Shown piece after piece: positions 1-9,264 of a stretch of DNA of 64,000 bases. Every line of letters begins with the position of its first letter. The stretch's first letter is position 1. The DNA lies in assembly GCF_963678635.1 (NCBI RefSeq), contig NC_087070.1, positions 19,005,318 to 19,069,317 on the forward strand, given 5' to 3'. The notes below the pieces were generated by a model, which did no database searches, was not told the origin of the DNA, and worked only from the letters and a program-made list of their open reading frames with translations. A program made the position numbers and the translations under genes. The stretch is from Symsagittifera roscoffensis (taxonomy: Eukaryota > Xenacoelomorpha > Acoela > Convolutidae).

Positions 1-540
1 CTCTCTGTTGCTGCTAAAACATTACTTTCATAATTTTTCAGTAGAAATGTTCTATCTTTTGGGGTCATTTTTGCTTTCTGATAAAAAAACATGTTTTACC
101 TACTGAACTTACTTTGCAATGAAAATTAGTCAGAGCTGTGGCGGGCAGAGATAAAATGAGAGATGATAAATTCTGATTATTACCATAAAATTTGTACGTG
201 TTTTCCTTTACGTTCCCTTGTTCAGTTGCTACAATTAACTATTCAAGCAAAAATACAACTTTTGATATCATTAGCTACCACTTTTCTCGCAAAATAAATA
301 TTAAATTTCTTTTTCTTCTTGATCTTCGAAGTTTTCTCAAGAATTTCTGAGTGGAAAAAAATCAGTGCTAGTTAAAGCATTCAAATGCACATGTAAAAAT
401 TGAAAACATAAAGGTGTATTTTTACGTTGAGCTCTTAGAACAAACGAAGAGCAGTTTATTGGTTATAATCTGAAAACCTTCGGAAGTAGAAATACGCAAG
501 GAAATATAGTTCCTAACTTCAGCAACATCTAAAAATTTCT
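1..540. other. AT-rich stretch without a recognisable gene
   Basis: No reading frame here resembles a protein family I know, and module block A stops before it. The sequence is AT-rich with runs of A and T. The terminal region that follows module M11 in copies C and D is not recognisable here, so block A is truncated at its 3' side. Confidence 0.6.
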
Positions 541-897
541 ATAAGAGCGCGTCCTACAAACAACGATTAAGCAAAGAAAATTAAGGTGCAAACAGTAACA
601 ATTGAACCTAAATAACAATTGAACCCTTTCTAAATAACAATTGAACCGATCCACCACGACTCTTACAAAGCAAAGGGCATACTTACGCTTAGCCCAGGCT
701 ATCGCAGAATCGTCTTTTGAAATCAATGCTCGCAGGGCTTCCATCAACTCCAGCTCCTGTTCCTTTGATTTCAAATCATTACTGGCTTCATATTCCGCCT
801 TCTTGATGCCGATCAAGCACCAAGCCAACCGTACTTGCAGTTCAGTTCTCGTGCACTGATGAGCCAGGTATGCTGCCACCGTCGCAAGCGCATGCAT
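541..897 (-). pseudogene. Module M8 fragment, copy A
   Basis: Unknown family. Residues 17-75 of this frame (TRTELQVRLAW, then the acidic/basic helical stretch to ALCFVRVV) align with the fuller M8 of copy B at 44606-45160 (MRTELQLRYAW ... ALCFVRFM). The protein looks alpha-helical with no signal peptide. After about position 655 the similarity ends in low-complexity sequence, so only the N-terminal third of M8 remains. The preceding module M7 ends in another frame about 60 bases upstream, implying a frameshift. It is the 3'-most surviving piece of block A. Confidence 0.6.
597..647. repeat. Three short direct repeats (AACAATTGAACC)
   Basis: The 12-mer AACAATTGAACC occurs three times in about 50 bases, separated by AAATA-type spacers, exactly where M8 of copy A loses similarity to copy B. 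It may mark the breakpoint that truncated block A. Confidence 0.7.
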
Positions 898-899
898 CG

Positions 900-1691
900 T
901 CTCGTCGAAGTATCTTTTGAGGGCCGCCCTCCAAGAGATTTCCAGTAGCTTTTCCAGTCCGATTTCGTTCGCCTCCGATTCAGGTTAGTCTTCTCTGTAA
1001 GCCCTTTCAGATGTTCCTGCATGGCTCGCTTCCCGCTCCAAGCCATCAGGTGCCCTCTCGCGGAGTTCCTTGACTTCAAAATCTCCATATAACCCCCTGC
1101 TGGATCTCCCATGTGGACCGATTCCGGCACAGTGATTCGACTGTACTCGACCACGTCGAGTTGTCCCTCCAGTTTCATCCGGGCCATGTTGGTTCGCGAG
1201 GGCCTGTAATCATCAAGTCCTCCAGATCCGCACTGAATGATGATTTCCATCTCTAGCTTAGTGTCTTCCAGGGATCGTGCAGTCTTCTTTGACTTCGTGG
1301 CTGTTATGATCAGACCTACCAAGAGCATTGGGGGTATCAGGTTCTCTTTTTCTCCCACGGCCAGCGTCGCACCATCTCCTTGCCCGCTCTCGCCTGAACG
1401 ACCTGCGCTGGTCAAAGAGGCCACCACCGTGCTGGCTTTTGACTTCACCACTCTCTGGTTCACGGTTCGACTTCCCGTTTTTCCTTTCAGCCGCTTCAGT
1501 CCTTTTTTGGCTCGTCTAATGGGCAATTTCTTCGTGACCTGCTGATCATCGGCACTGTCCTCTACAACTGACTCGGTCAGAACATCAAACTCCATAGAGC
1601 TCCTTATTTTCTCCAGGACCTCACGCATAATGGGTTGGTTCAATCCCACCTTAATTATGGACTGCGTCCCATATCTTCTTATCACGTCCCA
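900..1691 (-). pseudogene. Module M7, copy A: basic protein of unknown function
   Basis: Unknown family. Opens with a segment containing VGLNQPIMREVLEKI, then an acidic patch, then a strongly basic stretch (KKLPIRRAKKGLKRLKGK) that could be a nuclear-localisation or nucleic-acid-binding tail. A conserved C-terminal part follows with VEYSRITV, PAGGYMEI and SARGHL. Copy B has the same blocks in order at 45265-45955 (GLNRPLMRDII, VEYSRLTV, PAGGYMEM, SARGHL), which supports a real protein. The frame continues from M6, broken by one in-frame TAA at 1692-1694. After about 1000 the frame no longer matches copy B and M8 resumes in another frame. Could be structural; no catalytic motif is seen. Confidence 0.6.
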
Positions 1692-2018
1692 TTACCTTTC
1701 CATGAAGTTCACTCGATTCCAGGTTGCCCCTGTCTTGCGTTCTAGTTCGCTTTGGTATCTCTCCCATTCCTCTTCCGGTGGCGTACTCAGGAAGGATACC
1801 CTCATTGACTCCTCAATCTTTCTCCTCCTTGGTGACTCATGGAGCAATCTTTGTGGATCCCTATTTCGGCGCTCCCTCGCCTGACTTATTGGGTCCAAAG
1901 GGGATAAATCGGCCGACGCCTCCTTAGTAGGGGACATGAAAGACGATGGCGTCATCAGCAATAGACTTCCACCGACTTCCCCGTCGTCGTCTTCACTAAA
2001 CCGGTATTCCAGCAAGTC
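1692..2018 (-). pseudogene. Module M6, copy A
   Basis: About 107 codons in the same frame as M5 and M7, cut off from both by single in-frame stops (TGA at 2019-2021, TAA at 1692-1694). The N-terminal half is acidic and Ser/Pro rich; the C-terminal half is charged and helical (RRRKIEESMRVSFLSTPPEEEW). Copy C has the corresponding charged segment and passes into its GLGEP...GTGLNKEAREEL segment around 55186-55330, which aligns with A's VGLNQPIMREVL across the M6/M7 boundary. M6 and M7 are therefore probably one polypeptide. Function unknown. Confidence 0.55.
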
Positions 2019-3281
2019 TCACTCCAACGCTCCTAGATCCGTCTCACCCAGTTTTTCAGTCTTTCCCCTAATGTCGTCATCGTCCTGATCCATCAGTTCG
2101 TTGTCATTCGCATCAGGTTTCGGCCTACGTCCCGAGGGGCCTTGTCGCATGTCCACGCCCGAGTCCGGTCGCGCCGGTACGGTCAGGTCCCCTGCAAGAT
2201 AGAACAACTCATCATTCACCAGGAATTCTACCGACTCCTCGCCATGTGGTCCCAGGTCCTCTATCGTTATGTATGAGCCTCCTCTGCACTCTTTTGCCAC
2301 TTTCAGCATCACTACTTTCACCTCTCCTGACCACTTCAGTCTTGATAAATCATCTGTGGGGGCATACACCTCACTCCACACATCAGCCGAGACCTCCGGT
2401 CTCCTGGAAAGCGGTGTCTTGATCGTCTTCCTGCTCCAAGCATCAGGAAAGGTGAAGTCAAATGTGTGTGCGGCTGCAACGTTCCAACTGATGAAGCGCG
2501 GCTCCATCCCTTCACTCCACTTCAGCATTCTCCTTTCTGCATCACGAGCTGCTCCGATGCGAGGGGCAATGACGGGAGATGTGACTCCCAACAACATCCT
2601 TCTTGTCGGTGGGTACCAAGGGCATTGGTCCGGCGGCGGCCTGGAACCGGAAAGCCACGCTTGCTGGTTCTCTTTCACTTGTGCGTAGGCCTCTGGCAGA
2701 AAAGGGACTCTCATTGCCGCTCCTGAATCCTTCACTACAGGCCTCAGATTCCAAAGCTTCGGGTTGAACTGGATATGGGAGAGGTCTTCGCGGCCCATTC
2801 GGCACTTGAAGTTGTTGTTGAAATCCATCAACACCCAACCCGACTCCGCTATTCTCCCGAACAGCCTATCGTCGCTGGCCAGTCCTCTCAGCTCCTTCTG
2901 CTCTACCCAACTCAGCACAGAACAATCTACAACTGAGACAAGGTTGACATACAACACAGAGTTCCTGCATGCCTTGACTTGCACTTCAGGGAATACGAAA
3001 GGCATCACCGGTCCAAACACCACAGTGACGAAGTTCCGCAGTCCGTGAATCAGAGCCAACGGATCGATCCGCATCATGACAGCCAAATCTGTCAGCAAGG
3101 GCATGCCACAATACTGTCTACACTCACCCGCATCCGTCGCCACCTTATCTTCTCCCGTGACACTTCGGTTCTGTTGCAAGAGGTATTGGAACAGGAGAGT
3201 CCTCCAGTCTTTCATTTTCCTGAAAGAGGCGGTTTCCAACTGCGCGTTGAACTCACGACTTGTTCCCTGGAGTTGTTCGGG
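2019..3281 (-). pseudogene. Module M5, copy A (about 420 codons, unknown family)
   Basis: The longest module. Near the N-terminus is DWRTLLFQYLLQQNRSVTG followed by GMPLLTDLAVMM; copy C has LRTLLMEYLFIQNRHLTG and GMPLLTNLCMAM at 54000-54150. The middle has Trp/Pro-rich segments (PPPDQCPWYPPTRRM). The end is an acidic low-complexity tail (MDQDDDDIR) before a TGA. Alignment to copy C extends upstream of the first Met across an in-frame TAA at 3282-3284, so the true N-terminus is uncertain and M4 and M5 may be joined. No catalytic motif, signal peptide or clear transmembrane helix is apparent. Confidence 0.6.
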
Positions 3282-4010
3282 TTAACGCAATAGCACAAGC
3301 AAGTCACCCAGCCGACCAAAGGTCATGGCAATCAGAGTCAGGAGTCCATCCAATCTCAAATCTGCCAACGCTTGGGTGAAAAGATTCACCGGCCCCTTCA
3401 CGAAACTCTCATGACCAAACGTCACATAAAAAGCTAATATCAGGCCAATCGACAGCTTCCTGATATCCTTGAGGAAGTTCGCGATCAGGTTCCGAGAGGC
3501 CCTCGGATGGCATGTCGACAGGAAGAATGACGTCCATCCCACTCCCATTCCACCCAAGATAGCATCTGATCGTTCAAATTGTGCCCTTTTGGCCAGTACG
3601 TCAGCTTGGAACTTGTCCAACGACATCGTGTTCACATCCTGCATCAATTGCAACATCATGCCCCCAGCTAACTCCCGGTCATCCAACAAGTTTTTCAGAT
3701 ACGCGTGTATCTCTTTGATCATTGACGGTGCATGTTCGAACGCATCCTCTCCCAAGGTACACAGTCTCGGTGACAAGTACAACAATGAGTTGTTGTGCGG
3801 CTTCGTGCGCAAAGCCATTGCCATGAGATCTTCTTCTGCTGACGTCATTTTTTTCCTGACTGTCCTTCCTTGCTCATTCTCTGCGTGATCCATCTGTCTG
3901 AACCAGAGATCATCAGCCACCTGCTGTACTAACAGATGATCGTCATCTAACCCTGGTCTTAGCTTTAGCAACCTCGCGAAGTTGGACAGCTCCAACCCCA
4001 GAACCTCATC
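3282..4010 (-). pseudogene. Module M4, copy A (helical, unknown family)
   Basis: About 240 codons bounded by in-frame TAA codons at 4011-4013 and 3282-3284; there is no good ATG at the start, arguing that it is part of a longer chain. The C-terminal 90 residues are rich in Leu/Ile with regularly spaced charges (NFLKDIRKLSIGLILAFY ... LRLDGLLTLIAMTFG) and align with copy C at 53730-53955 (MFIQDILSMSINMLLDLY ... VRIDGYLALILLTHG). The hydrophobic pattern suggests amphipathic helices rather than a clean membrane anchor. It runs in the same frame as M5, M6 and M7. Function unknown. Confidence 0.55.
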
Positions 4011-4029
4011 TTACACCAACCGAGTTGTG

Positions 4030-5130
4030 CTACAATCTTTGAGTCGCTGTATGGCATTCCCAAATGGCAGGAAGCTCAGATCGGAATGGGTAATAGTTGT
4101 TGGGATCCACCATTCTCTTGGGGGCAGGAATTATTACGTTGAACCGTCCCTCTGCTATCGTTGTGACCATCATGTACACAAACTGAAGAGGTTCTGGAAA
4201 TGCAGCGCACCCCTGTGTCAACACAAAGACCACCTTTACTACATTTTGAGTGAAACGTTGTTTTGCTGCTGTTTCTACCTCAGCCATCGCCGTGAGCAAT
4301 GTCATTATCGCCTCCCCTATGACCTCATTGCCCGGGATCGACCCATCCGTCAGACGGGACAACAAACCACTGCTTTGTAGATGATCATTCGAGCGTGCAA
4401 AAATTATCACCTGCGGCTCCATGCTGACCACCCTTCGCACACTTATCATAATGCCTACTGTCTGTCCCCAGTCCAATTTAGGCGCCGTCAAGAAAATTAC
4501 GTCGGGCCAAAAGCGAAAACGGGGCGTGTATAGATCATCCGAACTGGCCACTATCAGGTACTTGGCAGCTTTCATATCCAAGGGATCATAGGCGGCAAAC
4601 AGTCCGTCACCGACTGGGGCCTTCAGTAGTCTGCATCTTTTGTCATCCCCATCCACCGTGGTTGCTCGGGGGTAGTCTCTTGAATATTCGCCAGGCGTCT
4701 GACCAGGTGGTTTAGCGAACTGCCTGTACATCTTGTGATGCTTGTTGTTAGGCTTGTTTTCTGTCAGAAACTTGCCCTTACGAGCAGGTGGCGTTAGTTC
4801 CCTGGCTCTTCGGCGGACGTCCGTAAGAGATCGGGTATTCAGAGGTCCAAAGGTATTGTCGTGAGGCAATCCAACCAGGTCTGCGTGCTGGAGCGTAGTC
4901 GTGGAGCTGAACTGCTCCTGCTCTGCTAACAGCCAATCCACGCCCGGTATCCGATATAATCGCGACACTGTGGGACCTTCTCCGCCGATCATTCTCATTA
5001 AGTCCTCGCGACACGTCAACGTGTTCATGTTCAACTTCGTTGACATGTCTGTCTTGTATTGTCCCCAATGACTAGGGTCTGGGCAGTTCCAAAGCAGCAC
5101 ACTGCCCGGTTCAACTACCTCCGCCGGCAC
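4030..5130 (-). pseudogene. Module M3, copy A: possible second SGNH-like domain
   Basis: 366 codons ending in TAG. The N-terminal 90 residues (TCREDLMRMI, GVDWLLAEQEQF, HDNTFGPL) and C-terminal 200 residues align with M3 of copies C and E (52161-53255 and 61777-62856). A Lys/Arg/Pro-rich linker separates the two. In the C-terminal part a strand resembling SGNH block I (YLIVASSDDLY here, VVIVVGSDFT in C) is followed about 65 residues later by a block III-like ARSNDHL (IGLNDHL in C), then LQFVYMMVTTIAEGR. The SGNH reading is inference: no D-x-x-H is evident and block I is degenerate. It lies between M2 and M4 in both copies. Confidence 0.5.
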
Positions 5131-5148
5131 GGCGCTTGTCGATGGTCC

Positions 5149-6057
5149 TTATGTCGAAGCCGGGTTTGCCGTAGCGGGCGGGTCACTCTTCCTAGACACA
5201 GTCAGGGAGTTATTCCTTTTCTGATCAACCGATCTCCCAAGTCGGCTTTCCAGCGGTTGTGTTGTGGGAGGAGGGGCAGTCCCTAGCCTCTCTCTTACGT
5301 TTGAGCTCGGAGCTACGGGTGCAGCGGTAGTCGTCTCCGTTGCCAAGGGCCGTAGGCTGTTGGCAAGGGATTCGGGCACGCTTCCCCTTATTCTACCTCC
5401 TCCGGTCGAACTGGTCCAAGCCAGAGAACTGTTCGCCCTCAGCTCCTACTCCACTTCCCTCAACTGCGTCTGAAATGCGTCATTGATCCAGTGTCTCCCT
5501 TGTTGGGTTTTGAAATGTATCCCATTTCTGGTTAGCGCGATGTGATCAATCATGCGCATTATGTTCTCGAGATCCAGAAGTCGCAGCTCGCCAGGGTTGT
5601 TTCTCACCAGACTGCGGGTCATTTCGTTCCACCGGGTCACGTTGCCATTCATAAAATCTGCCACCAAGGTGCCCACCATCGGGTTCTGTGGTATCTTGTA
5701 CAGCACCACAATCCTGGGCCTGTACTTCTCCTTTATTTCTTTCAGGAGGCAGGCCAATAGAGGCTCCCACTTGCTCTCTGGAGTCACTGGGGCTCTCGAG
5801 ACGTCGTTGGTCCCCAGCATTATCACCAGCGTGTCCAGGTAATCTTCACTCTGAAACTCCATCATCTTGATGACCTGAGCCACTGAGGCTCCTCCAAAGG
5901 ACAGAGCGGTAGTCTGACCATAGACGAAGATCTCATTCAGATCCCTCACCAAACTTTCTCCTATGATCAAGTGGCGATTCCCTAGGAGAATTACCTGGTC
6001 GCTCGTAGCGGGGTTCCAGCTCATGTCATTCAGGCAGGCTCGAGGTTGCACCGCGGC
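5149..6057 (-). pseudogene. Module M2' : duplicated SGNH-hydrolase-like protein, copy A
   Basis: Second, 3'-proximal copy of M2. Block I is IIGESL (Ser kept, Asp of GDS changed to Glu), a block II-like glycine lies in SFGGASV, block III is LGTND, and the catalytic His is in NGIHF, with Asn where D-x-x-H would have Asp. Compared with the 5' copy at 6498-7263 it differs by scattered substitutions, for example GG-A versus EGG after LSF and NGIHF versus NAIHF. Unlike the 5' copy it keeps a Ser/Thr/Pro-rich C-terminal tail down to 5149 that leads into M3. It is fused upstream to a truncated M1'. Confidence 0.7.
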
Positions 6058-6500
6058 TCTTTCTTCTCCAACGTCTCAATCGTCTCCGACGTCTGTATCT
6101 CTATTTCGTTGACCCTCACTCTCTTGGGAGGAGGAGCAGCTGTTGGAGCGTCGACTGAATGCGACGGGCCTGGCCCATCATGTAGTCTTTTCGCTCCGAT
6201 GAGCGGCTGCGCAGGTTGGGTCGGCAAGGGCATCTCACCTAGCCGGTGGTCCCTCTGTTCACCTAGTCCTGGCTCACGAGCCAGGTCGTGGCCAGACATT
6301 TCTCCACGCCGCCATCTCATCAGTCGGTTTCGACCTCTCTCGGCGGTCCCTGACTCACCGAAGGCCAACATCAACACCACTTCAGTCGGGCGATTCCCTC
6401 GACCCTCTCGTCCTAACGCATTGAGGAGCGCGACCACAAACATCGCCAGCCCCGGGTCTTCTCGTGTAAAACCACAATCGATCAACCGCTGATAGATCTC
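5292..6500. repeat. Internal duplication of M1-M2 (pairs with 6498-8285)
   Basis: 5292-6057 matches 6498-7263 (offset 1206) and 6057-6500 matches 7842-8285 (offset 1785), both nearly identical. The duplicate therefore carries a 578-base deletion relative to its parent (7264-7841 absent). The breakpoint near 6498 is marked by the shared trinucleotide CTC (GATAGATCTC against CTCTTACG). The duplication is young, since only scattered substitutions separate the two units. Confidence 0.85.
6030..6497 (-). pseudogene. Module M1' fragment, copy A
   Basis: Contains the middle of M1 (DCGFTREDPGLAMFVV, GEMPLPTQPAQPL, PPPKRVRVNEIEIQT) but lacks the first 20 or so residues and the coiled-coil half. It is joined directly to M2' by the 578-base deletion. 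The match to 7842-8285 is almost exact. It is a duplicate remnant rather than a separate gene. Confidence 0.7.
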
Positions 6501-7605
6501 TTACGTTTGAGCTCGGAGCTACGGGTGCAGCGGTAGTCGTTTCCGTTGCCAAGGGCCCTAGGCGGTTGGCAAGGGATTCGGGCACGCTTCCCCTTATTCT
6601 ACCTCCTCCGGTCGAACTGGTCCAAGCCAGAGAACTGTTCGCCCTCAGCTCCTGCTCCACTTCCCTCAACTGCGTCTGAAATGCGTCATTGATCCAGTGT
6701 CTCCCTTGTTGGGTATTGAAATGTATCGCGTTTCTGGTTAGCGCGATGTGATCAATCATGCGCAATATGTTCTCGAGATCCAGAAGTCGCAGCTGGCCAG
6801 GGTTGTTTCTCACCAGACTGCGGGTCATTTCGTTCCACCGGGTCACGTTGCCATTCATAAAATCTGCCACTAAGGTGCCCACCATCGGGTTCTGTGGTAT
6901 CTTGCACATCACCACAATCCTGGGCCTGTACTTCTCCTTTATTTCTTCCAGGAGGCAGGCCAATAGAGGCTCCCACTTGCTCTCTGGAGTCACTGGGGCT
7001 CTCGAGACGTCGTTGGTCCCCAGCATTATCACCAGCGTGTCCAGGTAATCTTCACTCTGAAACTCCATCATCTTGATGACCTGAGCCACTGAGCCTCCTT
7101 CAAAGGACAGAGCGGTAGTCTGACCATAGACGAAGATCTCATTCAGATCCCTCACCAAACTCTCTCCTATGATCAAGTGGCGATTCCCTAGGGGAATTAC
7201 CTGGTCGCTCGTAGCGGGGTTCCAGCTCATGTCATTCAGGCAGGCTCGAGGATGCGCCGCGGCCACTTGCCTGAACTGGTGACATGCCATCAGATTCTTT
7301 CTAATGTCCACCACGCGAGACTTTTGAAGGGTTCCGCCATGCGCAGTCCCCGAGGACGCTACCGTGCGGGGTGCTCGCTCCGAACTATTGGATGAGTGAT
7401 CACGACGTTGGGAAGGAAAGACCCTACCCAGTTTCCGTCCAGTGGTTCTGTTAATCTCATCCATTGTTGCTCTGGCCACTTGATTGAATGATTCTTGGAA
7501 CTGGGGAGCGAGATAGGTGTCGGAGGGGTCTGGTATCGTGTTCCTTGGTTTGGGAGCAGAGACTGTTGGGTCTGCTGAGGAGCCTCGGGCCCTCTCGGTG
7601 TACAC
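6498..7605 (-). pseudogene. Module M2, copy A: SGNH-hydrolase-like protein
   Basis: Main SGNH copy. The domain spans about 7230-6650 on this strand: block I IIGESLVRDL, block II-like Gly in SFEGGSV, block III MLGTND, a central strand RIVVMCKIPQNPM, and a terminal NAIHF that supplies His. SGNH esterases use Ser, Gly, Asn and His from these blocks; the acid that pairs with His looks replaced by Asn, so activity is uncertain. The N-terminal 120 residues are Ser/Arg/Pro-rich and overlap the end of M1 in another frame, so M1 and M2 are probably one chain separated by a frameshift around 7400-7600. The last 50 residues of the frame run into the duplication junction. Confidence 0.7.
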
Positions 7606-8426
7606 AGCTCCTGTACTCTTGTCTTGGGGTGTGTGTCCCTGGATCCCTGCGAGGACTTCATCGTCGCCAGAACCTCCTGTGACACTTGGCTCACCTTTGC
7701 CATATACAGCTCCTTCAGGTGCTTTATCTCATCCTCCATGTAGGCCACCTGCAGGTCCTCGTACTTCTTTTTCCACTCGTCTCTTTCTCGAGCTATCGCC
7801 CTATACTCCTGGAGTTTGACACACAGCTCGCTCTGATCTCTCTCTTTCTTCTCCAACGTCTCAATCGTCTCCGACGTCTGTATCTCTATTTCGTTGACCC
7901 TCACTCTCTTGGGAGGAGGAGCAGCTGTTGGAGAGTCGACTGAATGCGACGGACCTGGCCCATCATGTAGTCTTTTCGCTCCGATGAGCGGCTGCGCAGG
8001 TTGGGTCGGCAAGGGCATCTCACCTAGCCGGTGGTCCCTCTGTTCACCTAGTCCTGGCTCACGAGCCAGGTCGTGGCCAGACATTTCTCCACGCCGCCAT
8101 CTCATCAGTCGGTTTCGACCTCTCTCGGCGGTCCCTGACTCACCGAAGGCCAACATCAACACCACTTCAGTAGGGCGATTCTCTCGACCCTCTCGTCCTA
8201 ACGCATTGAGGAGCGCGACCACAAACATCGCCAGCCCCGGGTCTTCTCGTGTAAAACCACAATCGATCAACCGCTGATAGATCTCGTCTAGAGCCGCTCC
8301 TAGACTCGCTGAGAGGAATTCCATTAGTTCATTCGTGTCACCCATTTCTTTCGTGTTGATTCTTGTTTCGTGAAGTTTCTTCTGGCTCGTTTGATTCAAT
8401 GATTTTAATAAGAAATTTCTGACCAA
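7359..8426 (-). pseudogene. Module M1, copy A: N-terminal protein of the block
   Basis: First module. I place the start at the ATG at 8343-8345 (MGDTNELMEF), because copy B begins in the same way (MENFDLNELMDL at 46936); the frame itself is open to 8426. In order: a helical domain (DEIYQRLIDCGFTREDPGLAMF ... PTEVVLMLAFGES), the motif GEMPLPTQPA, a basic Pro-rich NLS-like patch PPPKRVRVNE, a coiled coil of about 80 residues (KKYEDLQVAYMEDEIKHLKEL), and a Pro/Gln/Ser-rich end. Copies B and C share the domain and the PLPT motif. A self-assembly or nucleic-acid role is possible but unproven. Confidence 0.65.
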
Positions 8427-8828
8427 TTAAGATCTAAAAAACAAGTCGCGACTTAAAACCGTCATTTTTGGATGAAATATCATTCAGATCTTTAAAACTC
8501 TTCATTGAAATTCTCTTCTCACTTCTGATTTAAAAGTTTAGCACCAAGGTGGATCGTTCACCTGTATCTTTGCCAAGGTAGCACAAATGAGCGCTGTCAC
8601 CTTGACTACCTGGAGTATTCTAGGTCTTTTATGACACAAAACATGAAACATATCATAACAATAACATAACACATAAACATCACACGTCTACACTATCACA
8701 TACAAACATAATCCCTAATAGCTACCTAAAACCTAATCCTAATCTAAAATTTGACCCTAATTCTTATCAAGTGAACTTAATAAAAACCACTTATCGCCGA
8801 ATGCAAGTCCTAGCATATGCTCAGATAC
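8427..8828. other. Spacer between pol/macro and module block A
   Basis: About 400 AT-rich bases with no conserved coding frame, containing loose CCTAA-type words on the plus strand (8700-8760). It separates the stop of the macro domain from the start of M1, both on the minus strand. The matching spacer in copy C (50271-50469) is shorter and not obviously similar. A splice acceptor or other signal for expressing the downstream block could lie here; none stands out. Confidence 0.5.
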
Positions 8829-9264
8829 TATTTTTTATGTAAGTAAACCTCTATATCAGTTTCTGAAAATATCACTTGTACAAGGGCGTACAACTCTCTC
8901 GGATGTAGCTTCCCTCTATTGAGATCATAGACTGGTAACGAGAGAGAGGTCACTCCTCTCTCAACCAGGAAATCCCTAAGTCGAGTCACGACCAATACCA
9001 AGCTCTCTGGATTTACGTGTTGCCTATCAGTAGCCTAAGTAACCACAAAACACAAATATTTCCCTGGTTTCTGTGATGCAACAGGGGGCAGCGCTATCAT
9101 CCCTCATACACCACGCCTCTGTTTCCATAAAAACACGATATTCTTGTATTCTGTCTTAAAGTCAGCTGCTAGTGCTGTTTTGAAGCTTACATCCGCAGTT
9201 ATCGCTATAGCGCATGTACGTTCCGTAAGAATGAAATCGCTGTCCGTTACGACGATGTTGCTGG
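8829..9264 (-). pseudogene. Macro domain at the Pol C-terminus (OARD1/TARG1-like), broken
   Basis: Reading the minus strand from about 9264 gives NIVVTDSDFILTERTCAIAI, then SFKTALAADFKTEY, IALPPVAS, a strand YLCFVVT, the helix TRLRDFLVERG, the strand SLSLPVYDLNRGKLHP and a last strand TDIEVYLHKK before TAG. This order matches small macro domains of the OARD1/TARG1 (Poa1p-like) group, which remove or bind ADP-ribose. Two in-frame stops (about 9096 and 9031) and a one-base shift from the integrase frame show decay. The glycine loop carrying the catalytic Asp is replaced by NRGKLHP. Copy 2 at 49950-50264 carries the same fold and the same replaced loop. Confidence 0.7.

Noticed and set aside
3282-3600. 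Transmembrane segments in M4
   Set aside because: Hydrophobic stretches contain regularly spaced charged residues in both copies A and C, favouring amphipathic helices.
5264-5870. Plus-strand open frames opposite M2 and M2'
   Set aside because: They are antisense to a conserved SGNH-like module and duplicated only because the module is; no family resemblance.
8700-8760. Telomere-like CCTAA words
   Set aside because: Irregular spacing and few copies; not a telomeric array.
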